A DNA stretch of 64,000 bases from JBMOPD01 sp049323615 (GCA_049323615.1 JBMOPD010000035.1:159383-223382), one strand, 5' to 3'. Counted from the stretch's first letter, positions 9,121-18,037 are shown. Program-made: numbers and translations. Notes: generated from the letters alone by a model not told the origin.

Positions 9121-10356
9121 TCACGATGGCCTGGCAAACAGCCTGGTAACCCTGTCGAACAACCCCCTGTCGTTCCAACCGCTGCTTCTTCTGGCGTTCA
9201 GCACACAGCGGTAAACTTCCCTGGTCTGCCTGGCAATTTCCAGCCAGTTGTATTCCCTTTGCACCTTGGCGTAAGCCTGCTGCCTCATATTCTCGGCCAG
9301 GTTGCGGTCGTTCAGCAGCCAGAGGATCATATCCCCCAGGGACTGGCTGTTGCCCGGGTATGCCTTCAGCCCGTCCACACCGTGCCGGACTATCTCCCTC
9401 AGCCCCCCGGTGTCTGAAATCACCACCGGGGACCGGGCGGCCATTGCTTCCAGCGCCACGATGCCAAAGGGCTCGTAAAGGCTCGGGATGACCGAAACGG
9501 CGGCCCAGTTGTACAGTGAATTGCGCAGGTCGTCATTGACATATCCCGTAAAATACACCCGGTTGGCAACGCCTTTGATTACAGCCTGGTTTCTCAGGTT
9601 ATTTTCATAAGGGCCCCGGCCGGCAATGACAAACTTGGTGTCAGGCCGGTACTTCAAGATATGCGGTATGGCGTCTATCAATACCTGTACGCCCTTCTCC
9701 CGCACCAGCCTGCCCACGTAAAGAACTATCTGCTCATTGGGGGAAGCGTAGTCCTCCCGCCTGTATGAGTTGTTTGTCATCCGGAAGCTGGCGGTGTTGA
9801 CTCCGTTGGGGATAATCCTGATCTTGTCGTCGGGCACCTGGAATACGTTCTGCAGTTCCCCCTTCATGTAACTGCTGCAGCATATCACCTTCCACGACTC
9901 GTAAATCATCCACCACTCCAGGTCGCTGATGCGCCTCTGCATGTCATTGTGCAGCCCGTAATTCCTTCCATATTCTGTGGCGTGAATGGTGGACACCAGG
10001 GGAAGCCTGTAGGCATGCTTGATCACCCTGGAAGCGTAGGCCACCAGCCAGTCGTGGCCGTGGATGATGTGAAAGTTGCCCTCATCGTTTATTACCGACA
10101 CTGCTCTTTCCAGTATGGCCAGGTTCAGCTGGGTCACCCAGTGCACAAAGTCGCCGGACGAAACCCGATACGGATCAACCCTGTGCACCTTTACCCCGTT
10201 AACATTTTCGAATCCCGGGACATCGTGGGCACCCACCGTTATTACGTGTACATCCTCACCTATTTCCGCCAGGGCGGCGGTCAAATCGTAAACATGCTGG
10301 GCCAGGCCGCCCACGCTCTTGGGGGGATATTCCCAGGAAAACATTATTATCCTCAA
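9121..10356 (-). CDS. GT4-family glycosyltransferase (starch/glycogen-synthase-like)
   Basis: 411 residues with two Rossmann domains. The N-terminus FSWEYPPKSVGGLAQHVYDL resembles glycogen-synthase-like GT4 enzymes, with the donor-site loop GGLAQH. The C-terminal EPFGIVALEAMA is the retaining GT4 E-x7-E motif. The start is a TTG after AGGAGGATATGGCTG. The acceptor cannot be told from sequence. A small starch-binding-like protein at 32.0 kb could belong to the same metabolism, but they are not linked. Confidence 0.82.
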   Translation of the reverse strand: MRIIMFSWEYPPKSVGGLAQHVYDLTAALAEIGEDVHVITVGAHDVPGFENVNGVKVHRVDPYRVSSGDFVHWVTQLNLAILERAVSVINDEGNFHIIHGHDWLVAYASRVIKHAYRLPLVSTIHATEYGRNYGLHNDMQRRISDLEWWMIYESWKVICCSSYMKGELQNVFQVPDDKIRIIPNGVNTASFRMTNNSYRREDYASPNEQIVLYVGRLVREKGVQVLIDAIPHILKYRPDTKFVIAGRGPYENNLRNQAVIKGVANRVYFTGYVNDDLRNSLYNWAAVSVIPSLYEPFGIVALEAMAARSPVVISDTGGLREIVRHGVDGLKAYPGNSQSLGDMILWLLNDRNLAENMRQQAYAKVQREYNWLEIARQTREVYRCVLNARRSSGWNDRGLFDRVTRLFARPS

Positions 10357-10401
10357 CAGCCATATCCTCCTGTTCGGGAAAATTTATGCCTGCCGGCAGT
10401 A

Positions 10402-10545
10402 TAAAAAAGCCGCCCTTGCGGGCGGCGCCGCTGTTCCAGCGGCAGGAATCCAGAATCCAGAATCCAGAATCCAGAATGCTTACAGCCTTTCCTAAAGCCC
10501 GGCTCCTTCTTTTGGGACGTACAATACTTTAGAGGTTGCTATCGA
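10402..10545 (-). repeat. Long intergenic repeat, copy A (candidate small RNA with terminator)
   Basis: This stretch is, in reverse orientation, nearly identical to 32658-32806. Read on the minus strand it holds a unique-looking 5' part, a tract of GGATTCT heptads, a GCCGC...GCGGC hairpin, and a GCCGCCC-loop-GGGCGGC hairpin followed by six Ts. The strong 3' terminator suggests a transcript of about 140 bases or a mobile intergenic element. Confidence 0.65.
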
Positions 10546-10565
10546 CATATACTTTCTTTAACGGT

Positions 10566-10595
10566 AAAAAAACCTACCGGGACCCGGTAGGTTTT
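10566..10595 (-). terminator. Rho-independent terminator after cobD
   Basis: A 13-bp stem (arm AAAACCTACCGGG) with a one-base centre is followed on the minus strand by seven Ts. It lies about 135 bases past the stop of the cobD-like gene, in a 375-base gap that also contains repeat copy A. Confidence 0.7.
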
Positions 10596-10647
10596 ATCGC
10601 TAATTCAGGCGATTCCCGTGTGATCCAAAATTAAGTAAGCTTATTTC

Positions 10648-10670
10648 ATAATTGTTACCATATATTATTA
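10648..10670. promoter_or_regulatory. AT-rich motif shared with the adenosyltransferase promoter
   Basis: The sequence ATAATTGTTACCAT followed by TATTAT occurs here and at 26396-26417, before the corrinoid adenosyltransferase gene. No start codon lies just downstream of this copy, so its role here is unclear. Confidence 0.25.
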
Positions 10671-10731
10671 TTCATTTTTGGAGTTTTTATACAGTACCTT
10701 TACGAATGGCCATCCATCCCGGATTACCGGG

Positions 10732-11829
10732 TCACAGGCCCCCTTCCCCTGAGACTGCCCTCCTTAACGCCTCAATCAGGGCGTTGTTTTCCTCCCGGCT
10801 CCTGACGGCCACCCTGATGTAGCCGGAATCCAGCCCGTGAAAGTTGGCGCAGTCCCTCACCAGTACACCCTGCCTGCCTGTTCTCTCAACCAGTTCCGAA
10901 GACGCCATGCCGGTGCCGGAAATGCCCACCAGCAAAAAATTGGCCCCGGAAGGGAAGGGTTTTACACCGGGTATGGTTGAAAGGGCGGTGAAAAGGTATT
11001 CCCGCTCCTCCTGCACCATTTTAAGCGTATCGGCCATGTGCTTCCTGTCTTTAAGGGCGGCCTCCCCGGCAACCCTGGCCAGTGTGTTTACACTCCACGG
11101 GTCCTTTACCTTTTTCAGGCGGGCGATGGTTTCAGGCCTGGCCACGGCCGCCCCCAGCCTCAATCCCGGGATGCCGAAAAACTTGGTCATGGAGTACAGC
11201 GCCACCAGGCCGGGGCGGGTGCATGCCAGGGGCATCAGGCTGTAACTTTCCCTGTCCGGCACAAAATCCATAAAGGCCTCGTCCACAACAACCGTGACCC
11301 CTTCTCTTTCCGCGGCGTCCAGCAAGGGCAGCAGGGCTGAAAGGTTAAAGGCCTGCCCGGTGGGGTTGTTGGGGTTGCATAAAAATACGGCGTTACAGCC
11401 CGGCAGTTGCCTGGCGATTTCCTCCGGGGAAAACATCCCGTCCGGGCGCAGAGTCAGGTACTGCACCCGCCCGCCGGCGGCCTCAACAGCCATGGCGTAT
11501 TCACTGAAAGTGGGCGCCAGCACCAGCGCCCTGTCGATTTTAACGGCCCTCGGCAGTATGTATATCAGTTCGGCGCCGCCGTTTCCCAAAAGCAGGTTTT
11601 CTCTTCCCACCCCCAGGTGGCCGGCCAGTAAAAGAGGCAGTTCCCCGCAGTCCGGGTCGGGATAATGCCTGATTCTCCAGAATTCCTCCATTATGGCCTG
11701 GTATACCCCGGGGGCGGGGCCCAGGGGATTTATACTGGCGCTGAAATCCAATACTGCCTTTTCCGAAATGCCGTATTTCCGGGCCGCCCGGGCAATATTC
11801 CCCCCATGCTGAAAACTTGGCTCTGTCAT
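10732..11829 (-). CDS. cobD: L-threonine-O-3-phosphate decarboxylase (CobD-like)
   Basis: A 365-residue fold-type I PLP enzyme. The N-terminal HGGN motif near residue 8 separates CobD from histidinol-phosphate transaminase. CNPNNPTG lies near residue 155 and the PLP lysine lies in YSMTKFFGIPGLRLG near residue 215. CobD makes (R)-1-amino-2-propanol phosphate for the cobalamin nucleotide loop. The gene lies alone, with its own terminator, next to a corrinoid-dependent methyl-transfer locus, which fits a cofactor-supply role. A true HisC is present separately at 49.2 kb. Confidence 0.78.
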   Translation of the reverse strand: MTEPSFQHGGNIARAARKYGISEKAVLDFSASINPLGPAPGVYQAIMEEFWRIRHYPDPDCGELPLLLAGHLGVGRENLLLGNGGAELIYILPRAVKIDRALVLAPTFSEYAMAVEAAGGRVQYLTLRPDGMFSPEEIARQLPGCNAVFLCNPNNPTGQAFNLSALLPLLDAAEREGVTVVVDEAFMDFVPDRESYSLMPLACTRPGLVALYSMTKFFGIPGLRLGAAVARPETIARLKKVKDPWSVNTLARVAGEAALKDRKHMADTLKMVQEEREYLFTALSTIPGVKPFPSGANFLLVGISGTGMASSELVERTGRQGVLVRDCANFHGLDSGYIRVAVRSREENNALIEALRRAVSGEGGL

Positions 11830-11890
11830 CCTGAAATCTCTTCCTTTTTTATTTTAGGGAATTGATCAATTATCGGTTGGAATTTTTTTA

Positions 11891-11915
11891 TTCTGGATTC
11901 TGAATTCTGGATTCC
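11891..11915. repeat. GGATTCT heptad repeat
   Basis: About three and a half copies of the degenerate heptad GGATTCT, next to the hairpin at 11917-11945. The same family occurs in other gaps of the window (see findings). Confidence 0.7.
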
Positions 11916-11916
11916 C

Positions 11917-11945
11917 ATAGCTGTCGGCTGGCAGCCGACAGCTAT
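11917..11945 (+). terminator. Strong inverted repeat
   Basis: A 14-bp perfect inverted repeat (arm ATAGCTGTCGGCTG) with a one-base centre is followed on the plus strand by TTTTC. It lies just after the stop of the minus-strand gene 11948-12262, but the T-run is on the other strand, so which transcript it would end is unclear. Confidence 0.4.
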
Positions 11946-11947
11946 TT

Positions 11948-12262
11948 TCAAAGTATTATCCTGATGTAGCTGTCCTTTGGCAGGGCCAGTTCCGCCGTTA
12001 CTTCAATTCCCTTCAGTATGCCGGATGGCACTATACAGGCCGGGTGAACAATGCCGCTTAAAAGCGACTTGTACGTTTCGGTCTCATGGAGCTTGCAAAA
12101 CATTTCCTTCAGGGGTTTTATGGTTTTGAGGCCCCCGGCAACTTTTTTTATATTCGGGCAGTCTGTTTCAATGCTTACCTCAACTGCCCTCTTGTCCACT
12201 TTCTTTATTTCCACCCTGGTTATAAAACCGCATATGCCGGAGTTTATTTCCACAATAGCCAC
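11948..12262 (-). CDS. Small Cys-containing conserved protein (paralog of 12351-12671)
   Basis: 104 residues, GTG start with GGAGG seven bases upstream. It shares its plan with the next gene: an N-terminal beta-strand with CGF (SGICGFITRVEIKK), a Cys near residue 35, and a C-terminal half with Cys residues and an alternating strand end. No known domain is recognised with certainty. Three of its four Cys positions recur in the paralog, hinting at metal or thiol chemistry. It is the last gene of the minus-strand methyltransferase cluster. Confidence 0.65.
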   Translation of the reverse strand: MAIVEINSGICGFITRVEIKKVDKRAVEVSIETDCPNIKKVAGGLKTIKPLKEMFCKLHETETYKSLLSGIVHPACIVPSGILKGIEVTAELALPKDSYIRIIL

Positions 12263-12350
12263 ACGCCAGCCTCCTCAGTCATCGTCCCTCCCCTTCGCGC
12301 AAACTATTATGCACAGGCCGCAAATGGCTTTCCCGAAGGTTGACCTGTTT

Positions 12351-12671
12351 TTAATCTTCCTTCGTGATTTTAATGGTTACATCCTTCGGTATAGCCCCGC
12401 CCAGCTCAACCTGTATGGCTTTTATAATGGCGCAGGGAACGGGGCAGTCCGAGTTTTTTAATTTCGCGCTGGCAGCCTTGTATATGTAGGAATCAACCAT
12501 GCTGCCAAAGACCCCTTTGGAACAGTCCACCTCGGCAAAGTCTTCATTCAGCCGGCGCAGATCCTGACAAGCACTGATAATCTGTACTTTAACCTTCATT
12601 TTACCGATCTTGGTTGCTTTTACAACAGATGTAAACCCACAGGCGCCGGCAAAAACTTTAGCCTTGGCCAT
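12351..12671 (-). CDS. Small Cys-containing conserved protein (paralog of 11948-12262)
   Basis: 106 residues with a good ribosome site (GGAGGAGAG). It begins AKVFAGACGFTSVVKATK, matching the CGF pattern of its neighbour. Cys residues occur near positions 11, 35, 50, 76 and 80, and the end is IPKDVTIKI. Tandem duplication is likely. The function is unknown; it follows the MtaA-like methyltransferase on the same strand after a 127-base gap. Confidence 0.65.
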   Translation of the reverse strand: MAKAKVFAGACGFTSVVKATKIGKMKVKVQIISACQDLRRLNEDFAEVDCSKGVFGSMVDSYIYKAASAKLKNSDCPVPCAIIKAIQVELGGAIPKDVTIKITKED

Positions 12672-12798
12672 CTACAGGCTCTCCTCCCATTTTTTCCACC
12701 TGGCAGCAGTAAATTTTATGAAATGTCTTATAAAGTATCTTATTACGACACTGCTCTTTTAACAAGTATTTTTCCAGGCGCCACAGGGAAGCAGGAGG

Positions 12799-13845
12799 CT
12801 ATCTGTTTTTTCTGGCCCATTTTTCGGCACCGTATTCCTTCACCGTGTCGACCATTGCCCTGACATTGGCCACCGGGGCTTCCGGCCAGATGTCGCAGCT
12901 GGGCCACACCGAGTCCACGCTGCCCTCAATGCTGTTCAGCGTCGCCTGGGCCACGCTTTCTGGATTGCCCAGCACCAGTACACTGTAGGCGTCAATGTGC
13001 CCGAACAGCAGGGGCTCGTAGCCTATATCCTCCCTGCTCTTGGCCAGGTCGTTTTTGATTTCGACGGATATGGCGTCGGCGCCGCTGGCCTGCATGTTCT
13101 TCATGATAATATTCGAGCTCCCGCAGATGTGCAGTATGTTGGGCGACCCTATGCCGGCAAAAATCTTTTGCAGGTGCGGGTCGATAACCTGCTTGAAGTT
13201 CCGCGGGCTTAAAACGTCGGTGGTGGCGCCCATCTCGCGGATGCAGATGTAATCGGCGCCGGCCTCGCGGAATTTAAGGGCCATTGTGATCACCAGCTCG
13301 GTCAGGGTTTCCAGCATGCCGTTGACCAGGTCCGGCTTTTTAAACACCAGCTTGAACAGGTCGTTGAGGTCCATAAGCTGCCCGGCAATGGTAAAGGGTC
13401 CCAGCATCCAGGAACCGACGGCCACCTCGCCGCCGATATCGCCCTTCAACAGCCTTATGGCCTCGGTGACCACCGGGTAGCGTCCTCTTTCCCAAACCTT
13501 GTCGGGTATTTTAAGCTTGAGCATGTCTTCCTCGGAATGCACTATTTTTTCCTTTATGGTGGGGTATAAAAGCTGGTCGACATTTTCATAGTCGTTCATG
13601 ACACAGCCCAGCGCCTCGGCGTCGATGCACATGTCGTAGGGCACCACACCGCATTCAAATCCGGTGGCTTTATAGGTATAGGCGGCCGTTTTGGCCATCT
13701 TTTCCGGGTCCTTGTTGACTTCCGGAAACTTATAGCCGTACTCACCGAGGCTGGCCGTCAGAACGTTGCCCATGCCGCTGAAACAGGCCATTCTGTCCGC
13801 GTCTTTATTGGCCAGTATGCTTAGGACTCTTTCCCTGGAATTCAT
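12799..13845 (-). CDS. UroD/MtaA-family corrinoid methyltransferase
   Basis: 348 residues of the uroporphyrinogen-decarboxylase-like methyltransferase family (MtaA/CmuA/MtbA group), which transfer methyl between a corrinoid protein and a thiol or other acceptor. The zinc-site pattern is present: His-Ile-Cys in NILHICGSS (about residue 240) and a C-terminal Cys in WPSCDIW (about residue 318). It sits in one minus-strand run with an MtrH-like enzyme, a RACo-like activator and a corrinoid protein. The substrate is unknown. The ATG at 13845 is eleven bases after AAGGAG; a TTG just before it is possible. Confidence 0.82.
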   Translation of the reverse strand: MNSRERVLSILANKDADRMACFSGMGNVLTASLGEYGYKFPEVNKDPEKMAKTAAYTYKATGFECGVVPYDMCIDAEALGCVMNDYENVDQLLYPTIKEKIVHSEEDMLKLKIPDKVWERGRYPVVTEAIRLLKGDIGGEVAVGSWMLGPFTIAGQLMDLNDLFKLVFKKPDLVNGMLETLTELVITMALKFREAGADYICIREMGATTDVLSPRNFKQVIDPHLQKIFAGIGSPNILHICGSSNIIMKNMQASGADAISVEIKNDLAKSREDIGYEPLLFGHIDAYSVLVLGNPESVAQATLNSIEGSVDSVWPSCDIWPEAPVANVRAMVDTVKEYGAEKWARKNR

Positions 13846-13871
13846 CAACCAATCATCTCCTTGTTAAGAAT

Positions 13872-14267
13872 TTACCCTATTTTGCCGCCCGGGTTTTTTA
13901 CCGACAGGTCATAAATCTCTTCCACCCTGACTTTCACCACTGCCCTGGGATTGGGCAGCCCCATGCCTTTCAGCCTTTCGGCAAAGGCCTCGTAGACCGG
14001 GCCGGAATCTTCCATTTCCGCCGTACCCATAAACCTGTAACCGGCCCGGGCGCTTCTGTCAATTACCACCACGGCCACCCTGGGGTTGGCCTTTATGTTT
14101 TCATAGGTCCGCTTGCCAACAATTTCGGCAAAGGCGATGGTTTCATCGTCCAGCACGGTGACGGATCCCTTGGGGCCCGCGTTGGGCACCCCGTTTTTAT
14201 CGGCCGTGGCCACAAAACACTGGTGTTTCCCAATCATCTCTTTCATTTCGTCACTTATCCTGGCCAT
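13872..14267 (-). CDS. Pyridoxamine-5'-phosphate-oxidase-like flavin-binding protein
   Basis: 131 residues with the split beta-barrel pattern of the PNPOx-like family: FVATADKNGVPNAGPKGSV near the start, then a YENIKANPRVAVVVID strand. Members bind FMN, F420 or haem. GGAGGGGG lies six bases before the ATG at 14267. It is encoded inside the methyltransferase run, between the MtaA-like and MtrH-like genes, so it may supply a redox step, but this is inference. Confidence 0.7.
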   Translation of the reverse strand: MARISDEMKEMIGKHQCFVATADKNGVPNAGPKGSVTVLDDETIAFAEIVGKRTYENIKANPRVAVVVIDRSARAGYRFMGTAEMEDSGPVYEAFAERLKGMGLPNPRAVVKVRVEEIYDLSVKNPGGKIG

Positions 14268-14320
14268 ATTCAACCCCCTCCGGCTTTTTTAAAGATCTCG
14301 GGATATCCAGGTATGTTTTT

Positions 14321-14340
14321 ATTCTGGATTCTGGATTCTC
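14321..14340. repeat. GGATTCT heptad repeat
   Basis: Nearly three copies of the GGATTCT heptad lie in the short gap between two genes of the methyltransferase run, so the repeat is probably transcribed. Confidence 0.65.
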
Positions 14341-14376
14341 TGTATTCCGACCGTTAATTACTGCCTTATAGCCGTT

Positions 14377-15312
14377 TCACGCCAGCTGCTTGGCAAAGTC
14401 ACCGAAGAATTTATAAAGGGGATGGTTCTTATTATCCGGCAGTTTGCCCGTCTCGTCATACACCATGGTGGCCAGCATCAGGCTGGCGGTGGTCACCGCC
14501 GGTATTATCTTGGGCATGTTGACAATGGGGCCGCTGAACAGCAGGTCGGACCAGAAAAAGGCGGCCAGCCCCTGGCCGGTGGCGTTCATGGCCGTAAATC
14601 CGTCGGGTCCCCACATTTCCCGGGCTTCCTTCCACATGTAGGTGCCGTTTGACGACGCCACGCCGCAGGGGTACCCGAATTCCTCCTTCACCATCTTGCT
14701 GGCGATGCAGGAAAACGAGGTGGAGGGCAGGTTCATCACCGAGGTGTCCACCAGGACGGTTTCAAAGGTGTCCTCGCCCACGGCTTCCAGCATTTTCTTA
14801 AGCCCCGTAACCCGCCCCCTGGGCGTCGGGTCTTCCTGGTTGTATGCCTGCAGCACCACGTGCCTGACTCCCATTTCCTTCAGCCTGGCCACCTGTCCAG
14901 GGATATCCTTGTCCCAGGGGGTAATGCTGTTGTACAGCAGCCTGTCCTGCAGCCCCCGGCTGCAGCAATACTCGGCGGCCTCCAGGCGGGCCTTTTCCAC
15001 CCACATGTCAATGCCGAAGGGGCGGTCGCTTATGCCGGTAAAGAAGTCAACGTAAACCTTCATTTCATCCGCCGAGTTGGCCACCAGGGCCACCAGGGCC
15101 GGTATCCCGGTCTGGTCGGACAGTTCCTCCATCCTTTTTACGTACTCGGCGGCCCTGTCGCGGTCGAATTTCCTCTCCTTCCTGCTTTCCAGGATCCGGT
15201 CGCCATTGTGAAACATGGACGCTATCAAAAGGGGCGGGTTGTTGCCGGGCTGTCCGCCGATCTTCCACTTGCCCAGCTGAAAGACCCTCTGTTCCCGGGA
15301 TAAGGTAAGCAT
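14377..15312 (-). CDS. MtrH-family methyl-tetrahydrofolate:corrinoid methyltransferase
   Basis: 311 residues resembling MtrH, the subunit that moves methyl between tetrahydropterin and a corrinoid in methanogens. Bacterial relatives (such as MtgA) use tetrahydrofolate. Recognisable stretches include the N-terminal FQLGKWKIGGQPGNNPPLLIASMFH, here seen in part, and the TIM-barrel segments FFTGISDRPFGIDMW and GVASSNGTY. It would pass methyl groups from the corrinoid protein into the Wood-Ljungdahl pathway or the reverse. It is preceded by the RACo-like gene 30 bases upstream. Confidence 0.8.
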   Translation of the reverse strand: MLTLSREQRVFQLGKWKIGGQPGNNPPLLIASMFHNGDRILESRKERKFDRDRAAEYVKRMEELSDQTGIPALVALVANSADEMKVYVDFFTGISDRPFGIDMWVEKARLEAAEYCCSRGLQDRLLYNSITPWDKDIPGQVARLKEMGVRHVVLQAYNQEDPTPRGRVTGLKKMLEAVGEDTFETVLVDTSVMNLPSTSFSCIASKMVKEEFGYPCGVASSNGTYMWKEAREMWGPDGFTAMNATGQGLAAFFWSDLLFSGPIVNMPKIIPAVTTASLMLATMVYDETGKLPDNKNHPLYKFFGDFAKQLA

Positions 15313-15342
15313 TGTTCAACACTTCCTTTCAAAAATCTGGGA

Positions 15343-17301
15343 TTACCACTTGGGAATCCTGTCCAGTATATGCTGGATGCTGGGGAATTTGTGGGTGGCG
15401 TGGGGGAAAGCCATGGCCAGGGCAAACCTCTCCTGGAAATCCGCCTCTATGGCGGTCTCCACGAATTCAACCCGGGAGGCGATTTCCATCGCTTCCCGGC
15501 GCTTCCCCCTGTCCAGCAGGGCCAGCTTGGCGCCGTCCCCGGCGGCGTTGCCGACGGCCTGAACCTTTTCCAGCTCGCAGTCGGGGAACATGCCCATCAC
15601 CATGGCGCTTTCCCGGTCGATATAGCTGCCGAAGGCGCCGGCCAGGGTGACGCTGTCAACCTTCTCTACGCCGAATTTTTCCATCAGGTACTGTGCCCCG
15701 CAGTAAAGGGCGGCCTTGGCCAGCTGAACGGCCCGCACATCCCCCTGGGTGATGGTGATGTCCTTGCCGATGGCGGTCTCCCTCGCCCAGGCGATAACGT
15801 ACTCGGGCCTTCCGTCCTCGCTTTTGCGCACCCTGGGCGTTTTGTCGGCCAGCTTGATGTTGAACCGGCCGCTGCTGGCGATAATGCCCGTTCTGAACAG
15901 CTCGGCGATGATGTCAATGATTCCGGACCCGCAAATCCCCTTGGCGTCGGTTTTTTCAATGTTGGGGTACCAGTCTTCCCTGCCGATTACCTTGTAGGTG
16001 GGCTCCAGGGTCTCCGGGTTGATCCGTATCTTCTCAATGGCCCCCGGGGCCGCCCTCATGCCGAACTTGATCTGGGCGCCCTCCAGGGCCGGGCCGGTGG
16101 CGCAGGAGGTGCACATCATCCGGTCGGCGTTGCCCAGGTCGATTTCCCCGTTGGTGCCAATGTCGATGCACAGCCTGATCTTTTCCCTCTGCTTGTAAGG
16201 TTCCTCGGCAATCAGCACACCCACGTTGTCGGGCCCCACAAACCCGGCCTCCACCGGCAGGGTGTGGACATTGGCGCACCTGTTCACCTTCAACCCCAGG
16301 TCCCTGGCCTTAATGTCCAGGGAACTCTTCACCCCGGCGGTGAAAGGGGACCGGCCCACAAATTTGGGGTCGATGCCCAGCGCTATGTGCTGCATCACGG
16401 TGTTGAAAACAAGGGTCACCTCCATGATGTCGGCGGCCTTCAGGTCGATTTTTTTAGCCATCCGGTCGGCCAGGGTATTCACCCCGTCAATGATGGCGTT
16501 ATGCATTTTTTCCAGCCCGTCTTCATTCATCATGTGGTAGGTAATCCGGGACAGAACGTCCTCCCCGTAACGGACCTGGGGGTTCATCATGGAGTCGACC
16601 ACCAGCACCTCCCCGCTCCTCAGGTCGCAGAGATAGGCGGCCACGGTGGTGGTGCCGATATCCACCGCCAAGCCAACGCACCTCTCGGCCAACCCCGGCT
16701 CCACGCGGATTATCTCCCTGTCGTTCCAGACGGTGGCGGTAACGCACCAGTTTCCGTCCCGGACGGCGTCGGGCAGTTCCAACAGGACGAAATAATCTAT
16801 ACCCAGGTCCGCCGGCAGCCCGTACTTTTCGTGCAGAGCCTGCCTGATGCGCTCGTAGTCGCCCCGGTGGTCCTCCAGTGTGGCCGGCTCCATCTCCACG
16901 TAATATTTGCGCACCGCCGGGTTTAGATTGTAAACCCGCTCTTTCCCGTGCTCCAGCACCACCTGCTTGGCCCCGCGGCTTTCCTCGGGCACGAACACCA
17001 GCACGTCCCCGTGGACAATGGCCTTGCAGGCCAGGCGGTAATTGTCCCCGATCATTTCCTCGGTTAAATGCGGCTTTTCATCCTCATGCAGGGAGGAAAG
17101 GTGAGACATTCTGGAGTCAATATTAAATTTTTCAAAGAAACCCTCTTCAATCTTTACCTTGCATTTTCCACACTTTTTGGCCCCGCCGCAGATGGCCTCG
17201 ATGTCCACTCCCAGCTCCCGGGAAGCTTCCAGCAGGTTTTTCCCCTCTTCCACCCGCCCCCTTCTTCCCGAAGGCTGAAATATCACCTGGTATGTCGCCA
17301 T
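15343..17301 (-). CDS. RACo-like corrinoid-protein reductive activator ([2Fe-2S] + ASKHA)
   Basis: 652 residues. An N-terminal ferredoxin domain carries the plant-type cluster motif in ICGGAKKCGKCKV with a later Cys in RLACKA. A linker follows, then a large ASKHA-type ATPase region with DIGTTTVAAYL (about residue 212), DIGTNGEID and GAFGSYID. Such proteins reduce Co(II) corrinoid back to Co(I), driven by ATP. The start at 17301 has GAGGAGG six bases upstream; an upstream in-frame Met lacks one. The corrinoid gene at 17366 ends 65 bases before it, a likely partner. Confidence 0.88.
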   Translation of the reverse strand: MATYQVIFQPSGRRGRVEEGKNLLEASRELGVDIEAICGGAKKCGKCKVKIEEGFFEKFNIDSRMSHLSSLHEDEKPHLTEEMIGDNYRLACKAIVHGDVLVFVPEESRGAKQVVLEHGKERVYNLNPAVRKYYVEMEPATLEDHRGDYERIRQALHEKYGLPADLGIDYFVLLELPDAVRDGNWCVTATVWNDREIIRVEPGLAERCVGLAVDIGTTTVAAYLCDLRSGEVLVVDSMMNPQVRYGEDVLSRITYHMMNEDGLEKMHNAIIDGVNTLADRMAKKIDLKAADIMEVTLVFNTVMQHIALGIDPKFVGRSPFTAGVKSSLDIKARDLGLKVNRCANVHTLPVEAGFVGPDNVGVLIAEEPYKQREKIRLCIDIGTNGEIDLGNADRMMCTSCATGPALEGAQIKFGMRAAPGAIEKIRINPETLEPTYKVIGREDWYPNIEKTDAKGICGSGIIDIIAELFRTGIIASSGRFNIKLADKTPRVRKSEDGRPEYVIAWARETAIGKDITITQGDVRAVQLAKAALYCGAQYLMEKFGVEKVDSVTLAGAFGSYIDRESAMVMGMFPDCELEKVQAVGNAAGDGAKLALLDRGKRREAMEIASRVEFVETAIEADFQERFALAMAFPHATHKFPSIQHILDRIPKW

Positions 17302-17365
17302 ACTAAACCTCCTCGTAAAGAAACCTCCTGCCCACTGAAAAGGGGGCAAGAATTTGTCACAAAAC

Positions 17366-18037
17366 CTATATTTCCCTCAGGGAGCTGATCATGTTGATGG
17401 CGTCCTTTAAGGCGTTGTTGGCGTCCTTGGCGTAGCCGTCGGCCCCCCACTTGGCGGCGATCTCCTCGGTCACCGGCGCCCCGCCGATCATAATTTTCGC
17501 CTTCGGGTTCTTTTCCTTGATTCTCTTGATGATATCCCGCATACCGATCATGGTGGTGGTCATCATGGCCGAAAGGGCCACTATTTCAGAGTCTGTTCTC
17601 AGCTGCTCCTCTACAAAGTCCTCCAGGGGCACGTCCCGGCCCAGGTCGTGTACCGTGAAGCCGGCCGCGTCAAACATCATCTTGACGATGTTTTTGCCTA
17701 TGTCGTGCACATCGCCCTGCACCACACCCATTACCACCTGGCCTCTGACCTTGGCCTCACCGCTGCTCTTCAGGAGGGGGCGCAGTATGTTGAGGCCGGC
17801 GTACATGGCGTCGGCGCACATCAGGAGCTCGGGCACAAAATACTCCTGCTCCTCGTAAAGCCTGCCGCACTCCTGCATGCCTACAACCAGCCCGTCGAAT
17901 ACCGCCTTTTGCGGCTCCAGCCCCTCTTCCAACCCCATGTTTACGGCCTTGACCACACCCTCCTCGTCATAATTCACCACGCCGTCCGCCAGCATTTTTA
18001 ATAGTTCCTGTTCCCTTTCCGGTGTCAAAGAAAACAT
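17366..18037 (-). CDS. Corrinoid (cobalamin-binding) methyl carrier protein
   Basis: About 223 residues of the MtaC/MtbC family. A helical cap domain (residues 1-90) precedes a Rossmann B12 domain with the lower-ligand motif DVHDIGKN (about 109), LSAMMTTTM and GGAP. It carries the methyl group between the methyltransferases encoded around it. The ATG is flush against GGAG, so a TTG at 18028 (nine bases after GGAG) may be the true start. It is the first gene of the unit running to about 11.9 kb. A paralog is at 27.8 kb. Confidence 0.88.
   Translation of the reverse strand: MFSLTPEREQELLKMLADGVVNYDEEGVVKAVNMGLEEGLEPQKAVFDGLVVGMQECGRLYEEQEYFVPELLMCADAMYAGLNILRPLLKSSGEAKVRGQVVMGVVQGDVHDIGKNIVKMMFDAAGFTVHDLGRDVPLEDFVEEQLRTDSEIVALSAMMTTTMIGMRDIIKRIKEKNPKAKIMIGGAPVTEEIAAKWGADGYAKDANNALKDAINMISSLREI

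Noticed and set aside
10732..11829. Second hisC gene
   Set aside because: The N-terminal HGGN motif and lack of his neighbours point to CobD; a true hisC lies in the his operon.
15370..16926. A 518-codon open frame on the plus strand
   Set aside because: It is the antisense shadow of the RACo-like gene; it has no ribosome site and the coding strand carries clear domains.
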